A stretch of DNA of 64,000 nt from Vombatus ursinus (lineage: Eukaryota; Chordata; Mammalia; Diprotodontia; Vombatidae). The position numbers and the translations under genes are program-made. Of the stretch, positions 44,385 through 55,959 are shown piece after piece. Numbering within the stretch: position 1 is the first letter of the stretch; every line of letters starts with the position of its first letter. The stretch covers positions 8,746,101 to 8,810,100 of the forward strand of contig NW_020954548.1 of the NCBI RefSeq assembly GCF_900497805.2, written 5' to 3'. A model generated the notes under the pieces. It saw nothing but the letters and a program-made list of their open reading frames with translations, searched no databases and had not been told where the DNA came from.

Positions 44385-44762
44385 GGGGAGAAAGCATTGC
44401 ATTTGCAGTCAAAGGATCTGGATATGAATCACAGCCTTACTCTTTGCTAGTTGCGTGACCGTGGACAAGTTATTCTTTTTCTCTTAGTCTCATCTAGGGG
44501 TGTGCAGGACCGAGTTCAAGTTAGTTTCTTCAGCTCCTGAGCACTGAAGAGGTGATGAAAGAGTGATGGAGAAAATTTTAATAATGCAGATTATAATTAA
44601 AAGTATGCTTTAATTAAAATTAAGTTTAATTTTGTCTTTCTTGGGGATCTGGTTGTTCAACATTTACCAGCACACCACTGATCTAATCTTCCTCATTTCT
44701 AAATGAGTGAATTGAGCTAGATTATTTCTAGTGTCCTTCCCAGTCCTCAGTCATGTCTCTTA
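44385..44762 (+). mobile_element. MIR3-type SINE split by a small TIR element
   Basis: 'gagaaagcattgcatttgca' and 'gcgtgaccgtggacaagtta' lie left of the insert. 'cctcatttctaaatgagtg' and 'tagtgtccttcccagtcct' lie right of it. Head, body and CR1-like tail are thus all present around 44496-44679. Confidence 0.65.
44496..44679. mobile_element. 184-bp non-autonomous DNA element (hAT-like ends)
   Basis: The left end AGGGGTGTGCAGG and the reverse complement of the right end, AGTGGTGTGCTGG, are imperfect inverted repeats. They stand at the exact points where a SINE is interrupted. ATCT words flank both sides but a clear 8-bp duplication is not visible. The interior is AT-rich and non-coding. Confidence 0.55.
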
Positions 44763-45119
44763 TTATCCTATATATAATGTGTATATACACACACATAAAT
44801 GTGTCTATACGTGCTTGTACACATACATGTGCACACACATATGTGAAAAGTGAAAGGCTTTGGAGGCTAATGCACATAGCAAGGAAGAACAACCAGGAAG
44901 CCTATTAATTAGATTCTTGCTTATATATCAATTATCAAGACAAATAATTTGTTTTTACACAGATATGATGCTTTTATTAAGGGCATTATATTCATGAATA
45001 AACAACTATGTGTTTGAGTTTCACAATCTCACATTTCATAGTGGAACCCTAAACTTAGTCAACATTTCCCAGTAATGACTTTTATTATGAAGGTATAGGG
45101 TTTTGAGGCATCAAACAAC

Positions 45120-45500
45120 AGTTTTAATTTTTTTTAATAATTAAAAATAATTTGTCTCTCCTTCCTATTTCTCTTCCCCCAATTATGAAGCAATAAAAAG
45201 AAAAAAAAACCCAAACCTTTCCAACAAATATGCATAGTCAAGTGAAGCAAATTCCCTCATTGACCATGTCCAGAAATGCATGTCTCACTTGAATTTTGAG
45301 TCTGTCATCTTTCTGTTACGAGGTGAACATGGGATTCATCTTCAGTCCTCTGGAATTATGGTTTGTTTTTGCATTGATCTAGATTGATTCTAGAGTCTTT
45401 CAAAGCTAAAAAAAGTCCTTTAAAATAGAAGCATAAACAATCATGAATCAAGAATTTACTAATTATTCTTCCCTGTTACTTTAGTCATTTTTCTGTCATT
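45120..45500 (-). mobile_element. L1 LINE 3' UTR fragment
   Basis: The antisense L1 3' UTR reads 'ctccttcctatttctcttcc', 'caacaaatatgcatagtcaa', 'gaagcaaattccctcattga'. The same block occurs at 57.6 kb and, more distantly, at 63.1 kb. Confidence 0.75.
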
Positions 45501-45553
45501 AGCCACACACAAAGTATATATATATCTGTATACATATACATATACGTATGTTT

Positions 45554-45554
<1 letters not shown>

Positions 45555-45610
<56 letters not shown>

Positions 45611-45620
45611 CATCTATCTA
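45555..45620. repeat. (TCTA)n tetranucleotide microsatellite
   Basis: About sixteen TCTA units with one CATC interruption near the 3' end. A candidate polymorphic marker. Confidence 0.97.
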
Positions 45621-46204
45621 TTAAACAACATCTTAAGGAAAGGTATCAAAATTATGCCTGATCATGATCCAAAGAGAATATTTTCAATTCTACAACAATT
45701 TTTTTCAATTAAAATAAGCACTTTCAATGAAGAAAATTTTAAGGTTGAGAGAGCATTAATGAGAAAGTCAGAACTTAAGATCCCAAGATAAGAATGGTGA
45801 ATGAGCAAGTAAAGATTTGGAATGTGCAAGAATAATCAAATGTAAGACCAATATCAAATTTTATTGAATAAATGCTTCAAATGTTTATTTAGGTTTTTGT
45901 CCATGAACCTTTGCAGTTCTACAATAACTGCCTTTTAATAGAAGTGTTTGATCTTTGTGCTTTATAGCCATTTTACTCCCTCTTGGATTTATTATGCCTC
46001 AGGTTATATTGCCTCATTCGACTGAAATATTCTTTTAATGCACATAAAGCTTTTCCTAAGAAGTTCTAATTTGGAAACATGTGACATGAAGATGTATTTG
46101 AAAGGATTTCCATCATACCTGAGTCATGCTCATATGGACAATAACTCTAAATAATAAAAGACATAGAATTCCAGGCAATGGCTCCTGTTAGTACTCAGTG
46201 GGAT
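45621..46204. other. Unclassified AT-rich interval
   Basis: No gene or repeat was recognised. Confidence 0.35.
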
Positions 46205-46510
46205 TAGCTCATAGAATCAGGATCTCACACTTAGAAAGGACTTTATTGGTCATATTGTCCAATCTTCTTTTTGAACCAGAAACCCCTATATAACATTTCT
46301 GGAAACAAACAAAAACGGTTGTCTTATTGAGCTCATTAACTTTTGGGACATTCTACTTTGGGTAGTTTGGTACAATTTGAATTATCTGGAAGATTTCCCT
46401 GACAGTGAGCAAACATAACATCTCTGCAGTTTCTACCTTTTGTTCCTACTTCTGTCCTTTCTGACCAAACAGAATACATATACTTTCCCACTTGCAGACT
46501 TCAGGGACAC
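46205..46510 (-). mobile_element. CR1/L3-type LINE remnant
   Basis: The antisense CR1-like order is 'agaatcaggatctcacactt', 'aaaggactttattggtcata', 'gggacattctactttgggta', 'tttctaccttttgttcctac'. It is diverged but collinear with the 20.9- and 62.5-kb copies. Confidence 0.55.
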
Positions 46511-47574
46511 TTATGACTCAATATTGTTAAGAACTTAGTTCTTTGAGATGATGAAGTAATATACTTACTGTGCACTGAACAGTAAGAATTGTTGACTCAG
46601 TGGACTTTTTAAAAAGGATTGACCAGACCCTCTATACCTTCCTCTTCTAGGATCCAAGTGGCATCATGTAATTCATAGGAATTTCTTGTGAGAGGTAGGA
46701 AGAGGTGACCTTCTTCACAATGGCAGCATAGCAATTGTTCCCACAAGGCAGCTAGAGCAAGGACTTGGCTAGGTGAGATGGGTCTTGGCATTGGTATCCT
46801 TGGCTGCCTTTCTTCCTTGTTTGCTTCCCTGAGCATAGATGACAAAGGAATAATCTTGAGATAGACATATCCAGCCTTGGAGGCAACTTTCTGAATTCAA
46901 GAGTTTAGAGCTGCTGGGCTCCAAAATAAAGGTTGAATACAGGATGGGAAATGTCAACTGCTTTTTTAACTACAACACTTCTTGGAGGAGAAGATGTCAC
47001 CTATAGGATGATGAACCTATGCCCTGGTCTTGCTTACCTGAAATGACCAAAGAGGAAATTATTCAGAAAGTTTATAGCCAAGATGAAATATACAATATTT
47101 ATTCAGCAATCCTACAAATCACATTTTGTCTTAATGTTTTAAATATCAGAATCCTAGGATAGTATAAATTTGGTTATGTTATTGCTGCTGCTTTTTAAAA
47201 ATATTTATGTCAATATGTATTTCTGAGTCTTGTGTGTATTAATCATTTCTTTTGTGTAGAGAAAATAAATAAATAACTATCCTATATCTGATCTGTGATG
47301 TATGCTGAATGTCTTGTCCTTCCTCCTTTTGGTAAGATAATAAACAAAAGCCAAACCTAAGATTTAAATAATTTCTCCCAGGCCTTCAAGGTGAGAATGT
47401 AAAGAGAGCATGAGAAAAAGAGCTTGATAACTTCTTTTAGGCTGTTAGACTCCCTTAGGACTGAATCAGGTCAACATGCATGTGTCCAGAGCTGAGATAG
47501 GTTCTTTAGTAAAAAGGCATGGTGAGTAACTCTGCTGAACCCAGCTACAATTCTTGAAAAACGATCATTTTGCC
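46511..47574. other. Unclassified interval
   Basis: A 78-codon minus-strand open stretch (46609-46845) has no recognisable similarity. No repeat was recognised. Confidence 0.35.
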
Positions 47575-50110
47575 AGTCTCATAGCACTCCTGTATTTCTC
47601 CATAAATTTTTAAAGTTCAATGATACTGGATTATTGAATTGAATTATTTCTGCTTTATTTCTTATCTGGTGTGTTCCACTGATCTGCTTTTAAAATCATT
47701 TAACCAATATTAAATATTATATGATATAAATGATATTTAAATATTATTGCTTTATGGTATAATTTAGGTCTCAAATTGCTATTCACAACTAATTTCTACT
47801 TTTACATAATTTCTCCTTAGATTCTTAAAGTTTTGCTCCTCCAAAAGAATTTCCCATTTTTTTCCTAGGTGATTTATAATGTACCTTCTTGGTAGTTTGA
47901 TAGGTATAGTACATAAAGCATATAGTACATATAGTATATAAATTAATTTAGGTAATATAGTTATTTTTATTATTTTGTTGTAAGCAATTTCTATATTTTA
48001 AAAGTAGTTCTTTATTTAAAGAATATTTTGCAACTGTATTTATATATTTTGAGTAGATTGATAGATATTCCTGAGTACATTGATAATCAGGAATTTTGTG
48101 CATTTTGCAGCTATTTTGAGTAGGATTTTCCTTTCTATCATTTCCTCATGGATTTTTAAAATTGCTAAACATAAAACCATTTGGTTTTTCTAAAGAGGTT
48201 TATTTTATCTTCTATTACTTTGCTAAAGCTATCTGTTGTCTCATTTGGTTTCTTTGTTAATTCTTTGAGGTTTTCTAAGTAAAGCATCATTTCAGCAAGT
48301 CAGGATAACTTTGACTCTTCTTAGCTTATATTTATGTCTTTAATTTTTTTCTCTTGTATTGCTATCTCTAGTATTTCTAGAATAATGTAAAATAACAGTA
48401 GGGTAATGGGGAAGTTTATAGCATTTTTCTATTTTGAATAATGCTAGTTTTTGGTTTTAGATGTATACTTTTTTTCTACCTAATTTCATAAATGAAAGCT
48501 GTACTTTGTTAAAAAAAATTTCTGCATCTATTGACACAATTATATGACTTGAGAGTATTTTTATTTAAAAATTATTTTAATTGTTATTGTTCATTCTTGC
48601 ATTCCTACTATAAATCTAACTTGTTCACAGTGAATAATTTCTTGTTTATATTGTTATAGTGTTTGTGCCAGGATTTTATTTATTTTTTCATTAATATCTT
48701 ATTAATACTATTACTTGGTAGTTCTTTTTCTTTCCTTGGTGTAGGGATTATAGCTATACTTGTCTCTCAAAAGGAATTGGATGGAATGTTTTCTAATTTT
48801 TGAAAATAATTTGTGTAGTTAAGATATTATTTGCTTTTTAAATTTTTCCTGGGATTCATCTGTAAATCCACGTGGACAACTTTTTTTCTTTGTGAGTTAC
48901 TTTGCAACTAGTTCAATTTCACTGAGATTTTTTGTTTAGGTTCTTTATTACATCTTAATTTAGGTATTTTTGTATATAAGCTTCCATTTCTTTTAAATTC
49001 TAACTTTCACTGGCAAAAATGATATGTAATATATTCTAATAATTCTTATTTCTTTTCTATTTGTTTTTATTTTGCTAATTGGATTTTCTTCTGTTTTGAT
49101 TAGGATTAGCTAAAATTTATTGATTTTGTTAGTTTTTTTTAAGAACCAATTTTTTTATATTAACCAGCTTTATAAATTCTATTTTTCTTTTGTTTTCTGT
49201 TTGAGCAATTTCTCCTTTAGTTTTCCTTCTGTGTTTATTTGAGGCTTATTTTAAATTGCATATTTAATTCATTAATATGCTCTTTTCTATTTTGTTAATG
49301 TATATTATCAAAATTATAATCCCCCTAAAATTGTCCCCTTGTAGAAATATTGGCTTGTTGTCTCATTATTGTTATTATTCTCCTCTTTCTCATAGTTATT
49401 GTTTCTATGATTTGTTCTTTAACAAAGTTCAGGATTCATAATATCATTGTTAAGCCTCAGTTTAGGCACTCCATTAATTACTATTTTTAGCATGTTATGA
49501 TTTGTAAAGGATGAACTTAGTCCTTCTGCTTTAAAAAAAATCTTTGTCTAATTTCTCTCTGTTGAATCACAGGATTTTTTTTTTTTTTGTGAACATACCA
49601 CGTGGTAGTGAGAAATATCTATACTGTTTAATGTTTACATCAAGAATATGTCCTGTCATTTAGCCTAAATTCTCCAATAGTTTGTTCAGTTCTGCATTTT
49701 CCTATTTGTTTATCTTATTGCTAGATCTGTTTAGCTCTGAGAGATGAACAGTAACATCTATAGTTAATGTACTACTATCTTTACCTTTTGGAAATTCAGT
49801 TAAATTTAGATCCTAAGCCATTAGATGTATATACTTAGTACTGATATTGATTCACTGTCTATGGTTCCTTTAAGCATAAAGTAGTTTTAAATTACCAGCT
49901 TATCTATCTTGATATTATGAATTTTAATTTTTGCTTTGCTGGATAGCATGATTGCAACTGATGCTTTTTTGGGAGTTACTTGATGCAGAGTAAATTTTGT
50001 CCTGATGATTCTTTAAGTTGGTCTTAAATCTTTTGCCTTTTGGGTGCCTTTTACCTTTTGATGGAACTTCTTTTTTGTTTGTTTGTTTACTCATAGAATT
50101 ACATTTCTCA
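47575..50110 (-). mobile_element. L1 LINE ORF2 (reverse transcriptase region), old copy
   Basis: The T-rich plus strand is antisense L1 ORF2. On the minus strand near 48505-48560 I read SHIIVSIDAEIFFNKVQ, matching L1 'IISIDAEKAFDKIQ'. Near 48855, SPRGFTDES corresponds to 'SPGPDGFTAEF'. The order of other landmarks from 47640 to 49990 agrees with L1. No intact frame remains. Confidence 0.7.
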
Positions 50111-50112
50111 TA

Positions 50113-50372
50113 AAAAATGAACAATCAATCAGTAAACTTTTATTAAAAACCTACTATGTACTAAACCCTGTGCTAAGCACTGATACAAAAAGAGGCAAAA
50201 GACAGTCCCTGCCCTCAAGGAATTTACAATCTAATGGAGGAAACAACATGCAAACAAATACATACAAAGCTAGCTATATATAGCATAAACAGGAAATCAT
50301 TAACAGAGAAAAAACATTGGAATTAAGAGGAGTTGGGGAAGACTTTCTATAGAAGTTGGGATTTTGTAATTT
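50113..50372 (-). mobile_element. L2 LINE 3' end
   Basis: Antisense L2: 'cttttattaaaaacctacta', 'ctgtgctaagcactgataca', 'gcaaaagacagtccctgccc', 'tcaaggaatttacaatctaa', then 'ggaagactttctatagaagt'. It follows directly on the antisense L1. Confidence 0.88.
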
Positions 50373-50397
50373 AGTCATATTTTTCTACTGTGCTACA

Positions 50398-50650
50398 CAG
50401 GGCTTCTTAAACTTTTTCCACTTGTGATCCCTCAGTGCTTCTTAAACTGAGGGTCACGACCGATATGGGGGCCATGATGGCCTTATGATGCAGAGCTATT
50501 AAGACTAAGGAGGGAAGGCAAAAGGGAAAGGAATAAGCTTTTCTTAAGTGCCTACAATGTGCCAAGCTCTATGCTAAGCACATTACAAATATTATCTTAC
50601 TTGATCCTCATAATAGTAATGTGAGGTAGTAGTAATAATTAATGTCATTA
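50398..50650. mobile_element. hAT-like end remnants followed by a MIR/THER SINE fragment
   Basis: CAGGGCTTCTTAAAC (50398) and CAGTGCTTCTTAAACTGAGG (about 50433) are two ends of the hAT-like family seen intact at 15503-15810. From about 50525 an antisense CORE-SINE 3' half follows ('aagtgcctacaatgtgccaa', 'cattacaaatattatcttac'). Confidence 0.6.
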
Positions 50651-50739
50651 CTTTGTTTTCTCTTGAAAATTATATTTTAAAAAATCTTTCTTGTACCTTT
50701 GTTGTTTGATATATTTACCAATCTAATAATCTTTTCACA

Positions 50740-50790
50740 TCTTTCTTTCTTTCCTCCTTTCTTCCTTTCTTTCGAGAGGAGGAAGGAAAG
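50740..50790. repeat. (CTTT)n/(CCTT)n low-complexity with GGAA mirror
   Basis: A pyrimidine tract 'tttctttcctcctttctt' is followed by 'gaggaggaaggaaag', so the two arms can pair. Confidence 0.8.
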
Positions 50791-50986
50791 ACTCAAATAC
50801 TTCTTTTTGTTGAACAACCTTTTTTAGTTGATGATTAGACTCAGGTTTGTAGGTTTTGCATTTCAGTTATATACAGCTTGCTTTACTTTTCAAAATATGT
50901 TAGTTTCAAAGTTCTGCTGCTTGTCTGTGTCTCCTAAATATCCTTCTGTTTTATGTTCATTTTCTTTTAAAAATGCTACAGTGATC

Positions 50987-52424
50987 CCAGCTTCTGGGAT
51001 AAGAACTCACTCTTTGACAAAAACTTCTGGGAAAACTGGAAAACAGTATGACAGAAACTAGGCATAGATCATAATCTCACACCATACACCAAAATAAAGT
51101 CAAAATGGGTTTGTGATTTAGATATAAAGGCTGATACTGTAAGCAAACTGGGAGAGCAAAGAATAGTTTACCTATCAGATTTATGGAGAACAGAAAATTC
51201 ATGACCAAACAGGAGATAGAGAACATTACAAAAAGCAAAATGGATAACTTTGATTACATTAAATTGATAAGTTTTTGCACAAACAAAGCCAATGCAACCA
51301 AGATTAGAAGGAAAGTAGAAAATTGGGAAAGAATTTTTACAACCAGTCTCTCTGATAAGGGCCTCATTTCTAAAATACATAGAGAATTAAGTCAAATTTA
51401 TAAGAATACAAGTCACCCTCCAATTGATAAATGGTCAAAGGATATGAACAGGCAGTTCTCAGATGAAGAAATTAAAACCATCTATAGTCATATGAAAAAA
51501 TGCTCTAAATCACTATTGATTAGAGAAATGCAAATCAAAACAACTCTGAGGTACCATATCACACCTATCAGATTGGCCAACATGACAAAACAGGAAAATG
51601 ATAAATGTTGGAGAAGATGTGGGAAAATTGGAACACTAATGCATTTTTGGTGGAGTTGTGAAATGATCCAACCATTTTGGAGAGCAATTTGGAACTATGC
51701 CCAAAGAGCTATAAAAATGTGCATACCCTTTGACCCAACAATAGCACTTCTAGGGCTATATCCCAAAGAGACCATACAAATGGGAAAAGGACCCACATGT
51801 ACAAAAATATTTATAGGAGCTCTTTTTGTGGTGGCAAAGAATTGGAAATTGAGAGGATGACCATCAATTGGTGAATGGCTGAATAAGTTGTGGTATATGA
51901 ATGTAATGGAATACTATTGTGCTATAAGAAATGATGAACAGGCTGACCTCAGAAAAACCTGGAAAGACTTGTACGGTCTGATGCTGAGTGAAGTGAGCAG
52001 AACCACGAGAACATTGTACACCATAACAGCCACGTTGTGTGATGACTAATATTGATAAACTTAACCCTCACAGCAATACAAGGATCTAAGACATCTCCAA
52101 AGGCCTCGTGATGGAAAATTTTCTCCACAAAGAAGAAAGAACTGTGGAGTTTGAATGCATATAGAAGTATACTATTTGCTATTTTTTTCTTTTGTTGTGT
52201 TTTGTTTCCTCTTTCTGGTGGTTCCTCCTATTGGTTCTAATTCTTACTTACAAAATCACTAATGTGAAAATATGTTTAATAGGAATGTATATGTATAGCC
52301 TATATCAGATTGCACACCATCTAGGGGAGGGAGGTGGTTAGGGAGGAGGGGGAAAATTTAAAACTCAAAAGCTTATGGAAGTGGTTGTTGATAATTCAAA
52401 ATAAATTAATAAAAAAAAGAAAAA
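50987..52424 (+). mobile_element. L1 LINE, 5'-truncated, with target-site duplication
   Basis: AATGCTACAGTGATC (50972-50986) and AATGCTACACTGACC (52425-52439) match at 13 of 15 bases and bound a 1.44-kb L1. It contains ORF2 C-terminal coding from its first bases (NFWENWKTV, then LTPYTKIKSKWVCDLDIKAD, before a frame change near 51180). Then come the 225-codon frame described separately, the end of ORF2 (WLNKLWYMNVMEYYCAIRND to about 52047) and a 3' UTR. The 3' UTR is G-rich near 52320-52350 and ends in A-rich sequence. It is the best-preserved LINE in the window. Confidence 0.92.
51183..51860 (+). pseudogene. L1 ORF2 C-terminal region, 225 codons open
   Basis: Landmarks in order are KMDNFDYIKLISFCTNKANA (residues about 19-38), WERIFTTSLSDKGLISKIHR (about 48-67), DMNRQFSDEEIKTIYSHMKK (about 87-106), MQIKTTLRYHITPIRLANM (about 116-134) and the L1 cysteine motif CWRRCGKIGTLMHFWWSC (C-x3-C-x7-H-x4-C, about 142-159). 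PFDPTIALLGLYPKE follows (about 181-195). The TGA at the end lies where relatives read 'G CPS', and coding similarity continues in frame beyond it (PSIGEWLNKLWYM), so the stop is a mutation, possibly CpG decay of CGA. The first ATG is not a biological start. Confidence 0.9.
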
Positions 52425-52654
52425 AATGCTACACTGACCCTCTTTTCTTCTTTGTTTTTGTATCACGATCATCTTTTTTCCTCATCATTAATCAGGTAAA
52501 TTTTCTGTAAAGATTTTTAAACAGCTAACTATATCTCTTCTAATTCTGGTTGCATTGGTTTGTCTGTGCACGAGTGCATAAAAGCTTTTCAGTATTATGT
52601 AATTGTAATTGTCCATTTTATCTCTTATGAGCCCAATTATCACTTGTTTGGTAT

Positions 52655-52696
<42 letters not shown>

Positions 52697-52718
52697 AGAC
52701 ACAGACACAGACACACAC
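52655..52718. repeat. (CA)n and (CAGACA)n compound microsatellite
   Basis: About 35 bases of CA are followed by several AGACAC units, inside antisense L1. Open frames across it are low-complexity artefacts. Alternating TATG/CATA sequence follows at about 52800-52860. Confidence 0.97.
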
Positions 52719-52998
52719 TTTTTTGCAACAATGGACATGGGATGAGTTATTGACATATATTTTACATATATGTGTTTCTCTAATTTGTTAATGATGTGAC
52801 TGTATATGTGTGCACACATATATGTATATATATGTATGTGTATATAACTCTATACATGTAATGTATACATTTAGACACATTGTGGTATATAGTATGAGAT
52901 GTTGGAGATGTGTAGATATTTCTGACAAACTGTTTTTTAGTTTTCCAAGAATTTTTTATTGAATAATGAGTACTTATTCCAGTAGAAGGAGTCTTTGG

Positions 52999-53255
52999 GG
53001 GAACAGCTAAGTGGTGTAGTAGTTAGAGTGCTAGGTATGGAGTCAGGAAAACCCAGGTTCAAATCCGGCCTCAGACATTTACTAGCTGACCCTGGGGAAG
53101 TCACTTAATCTCTGCTTGCTTCAGTTTCCTTATCTATAAAATGGGGATAATAATAGCAACCCCCCGGGTTTGTTGTGAGGATTAAATAAGATAATTGTTA
53201 AGTGCTTGGCACATAGAAATTACTATGTAAATGTTAGCTATTATTATTATTGTAG
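52999..53255 (+). mobile_element. THER-type CORE-SINE
   Basis: 'ggaacagctaagtggtgtag', 'ggttcaaatccggcctcaga', 'tttgttgtgaggattaaata', 'gcttggcacatagaaattac' give the full order. A short ATT-rich tail is present. Confidence 0.9.
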
Positions 53256-54650
53256 AATAACATCAACATATTATTATATGTTCATTTTCTTCTGTATTGT
53301 ACCTAATCTGTTCAACTGATTGATTTCTGTATTTTAATTTTAGTAGCAAATAGTTTTGGTGATTATTACTTTGGGCATAATTTCAGATCTGGTACTGTTA
53401 AATTCTCTTCCTTCTTACTTTCCCCCATTATTTCCTATGAGATTTTTGAGCTTTTGTTCATGCAGAGGAATTCTGTTATAATTTATCTGTATTTCCAAAG
53501 TAATCTTTTGGCAGTTTGGTTGGTATTGAACTGAATAAGTAAATTAACTTAAGTGTCACTATTAGTATATTGGTATAGCTTAACCTTGAGTGATTAATAG
53601 CGCTCCAATTATTTGTCTTCTTTTGTATATGTAAATACTGTTTTGTAGGTGTGTTTATATTACTCCTGCATGTTTCTTACCTAGAATTTTATACATTCTG
53701 TAGTTATATAGGATAAAATTTCTCTTTCTAACCTTTTGCTATGTTTTCTTTGTACTAGATAGAGGAGCTGATGATTCATATGAATTTATTTTATATCTTT
53801 CTGCCATGCTAAATTTTTTGTTTCAATTAGTTGAATCTCCAGAGTTTTGTAAGTGGAAAGTAAAAAAGTGATAATTTTGTTTTCACTTTGTCTCTGCTTA
53901 TTTCCCTGGTTTCTTTTTCTTGTATTATTAAAATAGCATATCTAAAACAGAATCAAATAATTGGCCTCCTTGCTTTACCCCTAAGGTTATTAGAAATGAC
54001 TCTAACATTTTCCTATTACATATAATGCTGGCTCCTAACTTTAGATAGATAAAATTTAATATTTTGAGGGTAGACCCATTCATTCCTATGCTTTTTTTCT
54101 TTTGATAGAGTATCTTGTCAAAACCTTTTATTCTGAATTGATTGCTATAATCATGATTTGTTTTTAGTGTGATCTGCTGTTTCTAGCTTTTAAAAATACT
54201 TAACCACTTCTACATTACTAGTACAAATCTAACCTGATCATTATGCATAATTAAAAAAAGTTGCTGTATCCTCTTTTCCAACATCTCATTTATTTTTTTT
54301 GCATTGATATTTATTAGGGTACTGGCCCATAGTATTCATGCTATTTTGTCTTTCCATGGTTGAGATATCAAAAACATATTTGCTTCATAGAATATATTCT
54401 ATTATTCTAAAAGATTCCTTTTTCCCTATTTTTAAAAATAGTTTTTATAATTTTGGAATTAATTATTCTTTGAATGTTTGATAGAATTCATTTGTAAATC
54501 CATCTGGTCCTGGGGGTTTTCTTTTGGGAAAAGTTTGGGTAATTTAAATTTTCCATTACTAGTTTTCTCAACCTTATTATTCTATGTTTCTGTAAATAGT
54601 CCTTAATTTCATCCAGATAGTTGGTTTTGTTGGGACACAATTGGATAAAA

Positions 54651-54836
54651 CAGGAGGCAGTTAGATAGCATAGTGGATAGAATGTCCTTGTCTCAGATAC
54701 TAGATGCGTGGCATCTGTAAAATGGGGTTGTTAATAGCACTAACCTCACAGGGTTGTTGTGAGGATGAAATGAAATAATATATGTAAAACACTTTGCAAA
54801 CCTTAAAGCATATAAAGTGCTAGTTTTTATTATTGA
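54651..54836 (+). mobile_element. THER-type CORE-SINE with internal deletion
   Basis: The head 'ggaggcagttagatagcata' and tail 'gggttgttgtgaggatgaaa' with 'aaacactttgcaaacctt' are present. About 60 bases of the middle, including the usual GTGTGACC box, are missing. Confidence 0.85.
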
Positions 54837-55039
54837 TTTAGTTAGTCTTTTTATTTTTCTTTAATTGATATGAATCTTCCTTTATCATCTTTGATACCTG
54901 CAATTTGGTTTCTCTTTTTTAAAAAAAAATTAGATCAACTAATGATTTATCCTATGTTATTACCAACAAACAAGTTCCCAGTTCTATTTACAAATTCGTC
55001 TTAAAATTGTTTATCTCTCCTTTGATTTTTCAGAATTTC

Positions 55040-55180
55040 CATTTTTTGCAAGGTAATCAGGATTAAGTGACTTGGCCAGGGTACACAGCTAGTGAGTATC
55101 ATGTGTCTGAGGCCAAATTTGAACTCAGGTCCTCCTGACTTCAGAGCCAGTACTCTATCTACTATGCCACCTAGCTGCCC
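55040..55180 (-). mobile_element. Short tRNA-like SINE
   Basis: 'ggattaagtgacttggccag', 'tgaactcaggtcctcctgac', 'actctatctactatgccacc', 'tagctgccc' in antisense. The flanking L1 text GGAATTTCCATTTTT-like occurs on both sides (near 55032 and 55182), consistent with a target-site duplication. Confidence 0.9.
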
Positions 55181-55664
55181 TGGAATTTCCATTTTTGTGT
55201 TTAGTTAGATTTGTTATTTGTTACTTTATATATTTTTTAACTTATATCCATAATTAATGATCTGTTATTTTTCCTTTTAATTGATGAAAATGTTTAGAGA
55301 TATTAATTTCTCCCTAAGAACTACTTTGATTGAATTCCAAAAGTTCTGTCTCATTTTCTTTGATGAAATTTTCTATTTTTTCTATGATTCTTTTCCAATT
55401 CATTAATTACTTTGTCTCCAATTAATTTAGATTCCTTTCTTCAAAGGTCCTTTGTTGATTATAATTTTTACTATATTATTATCAGTAGAACATATTTTTA
55501 ATATTTCTACTTCATTTTATGAAGTTATTGCTTCACTTAAGCTTTTTTTGTTGTTATTGTTGCAAGGGTGCAATTTACAGCTGAGAAAAATGTATATTCC
55601 TTTCATTTTCCATCATTCTCTCCTTAATGATCAAAATAACATCCTATTTTACTTTCTTTCTTTT

Positions 55665-55798
55665 TGATAAGGGAATCAGAGTTAAGTGACTTGCCCAAGG
55701 TCACACAACTAGTGTTAAGTGTCTGAGGACAGATTTGAACTCAGCTCTTCCTAATTCCAAGGCCGGAGCCCTATCCACTGCACCACCTAGCTGCTCCT
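55665..55798 (-). mobile_element. Short tRNA-like SINE
   Basis: 'agagttaagtgacttgccca', 'aggtcacacaactag', 'gatttgaactcagctcttcc', 'ctatccactgcaccacctag' in antisense. TATTTTACTTTCTTT-like sequence occurs before (about 55647) and after (about 55799), which looks like a target-site duplication. Confidence 0.92.
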
Positions 55799-55959
55799 TA
55801 TTTTACTTTCTTTACCTGTGGAGGAAGTAATCATTAAGGCAAATCAACTGTTTACCAGCTGTTTCAATTTTGGCAAGAGAAAAAGCTTTAGGGTTCATCT
55901 GTCAGGGGACTAAAGTCCCTAGTCACTAAGATATCATGCCACAGAGCCAAGTTTGTTAT

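Larger units (their letters stand above)
52480..55560 (-). mobile_element. L1 LINE ORF2, old copy with three SINE insertions
   Basis: The minus strand near 52650-52490 reads IRDKMDNYNYIILKSFYAL, then NATRIRRDIVSCLKIFTENL, matching the L1 block 'KMDNFDYIKLxSF..NATKIRRxxENWEKIFT'. Near 54525-54478 it reads KRKPPGPDGFTNEFYQ, the L1 reverse transcriptase entry motif. Further antisense landmarks extend to about 55560. SINEs lie at 52999-53255, 54651-54836 and 55040-55180. The frame is heavily broken. Confidence 0.8.
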
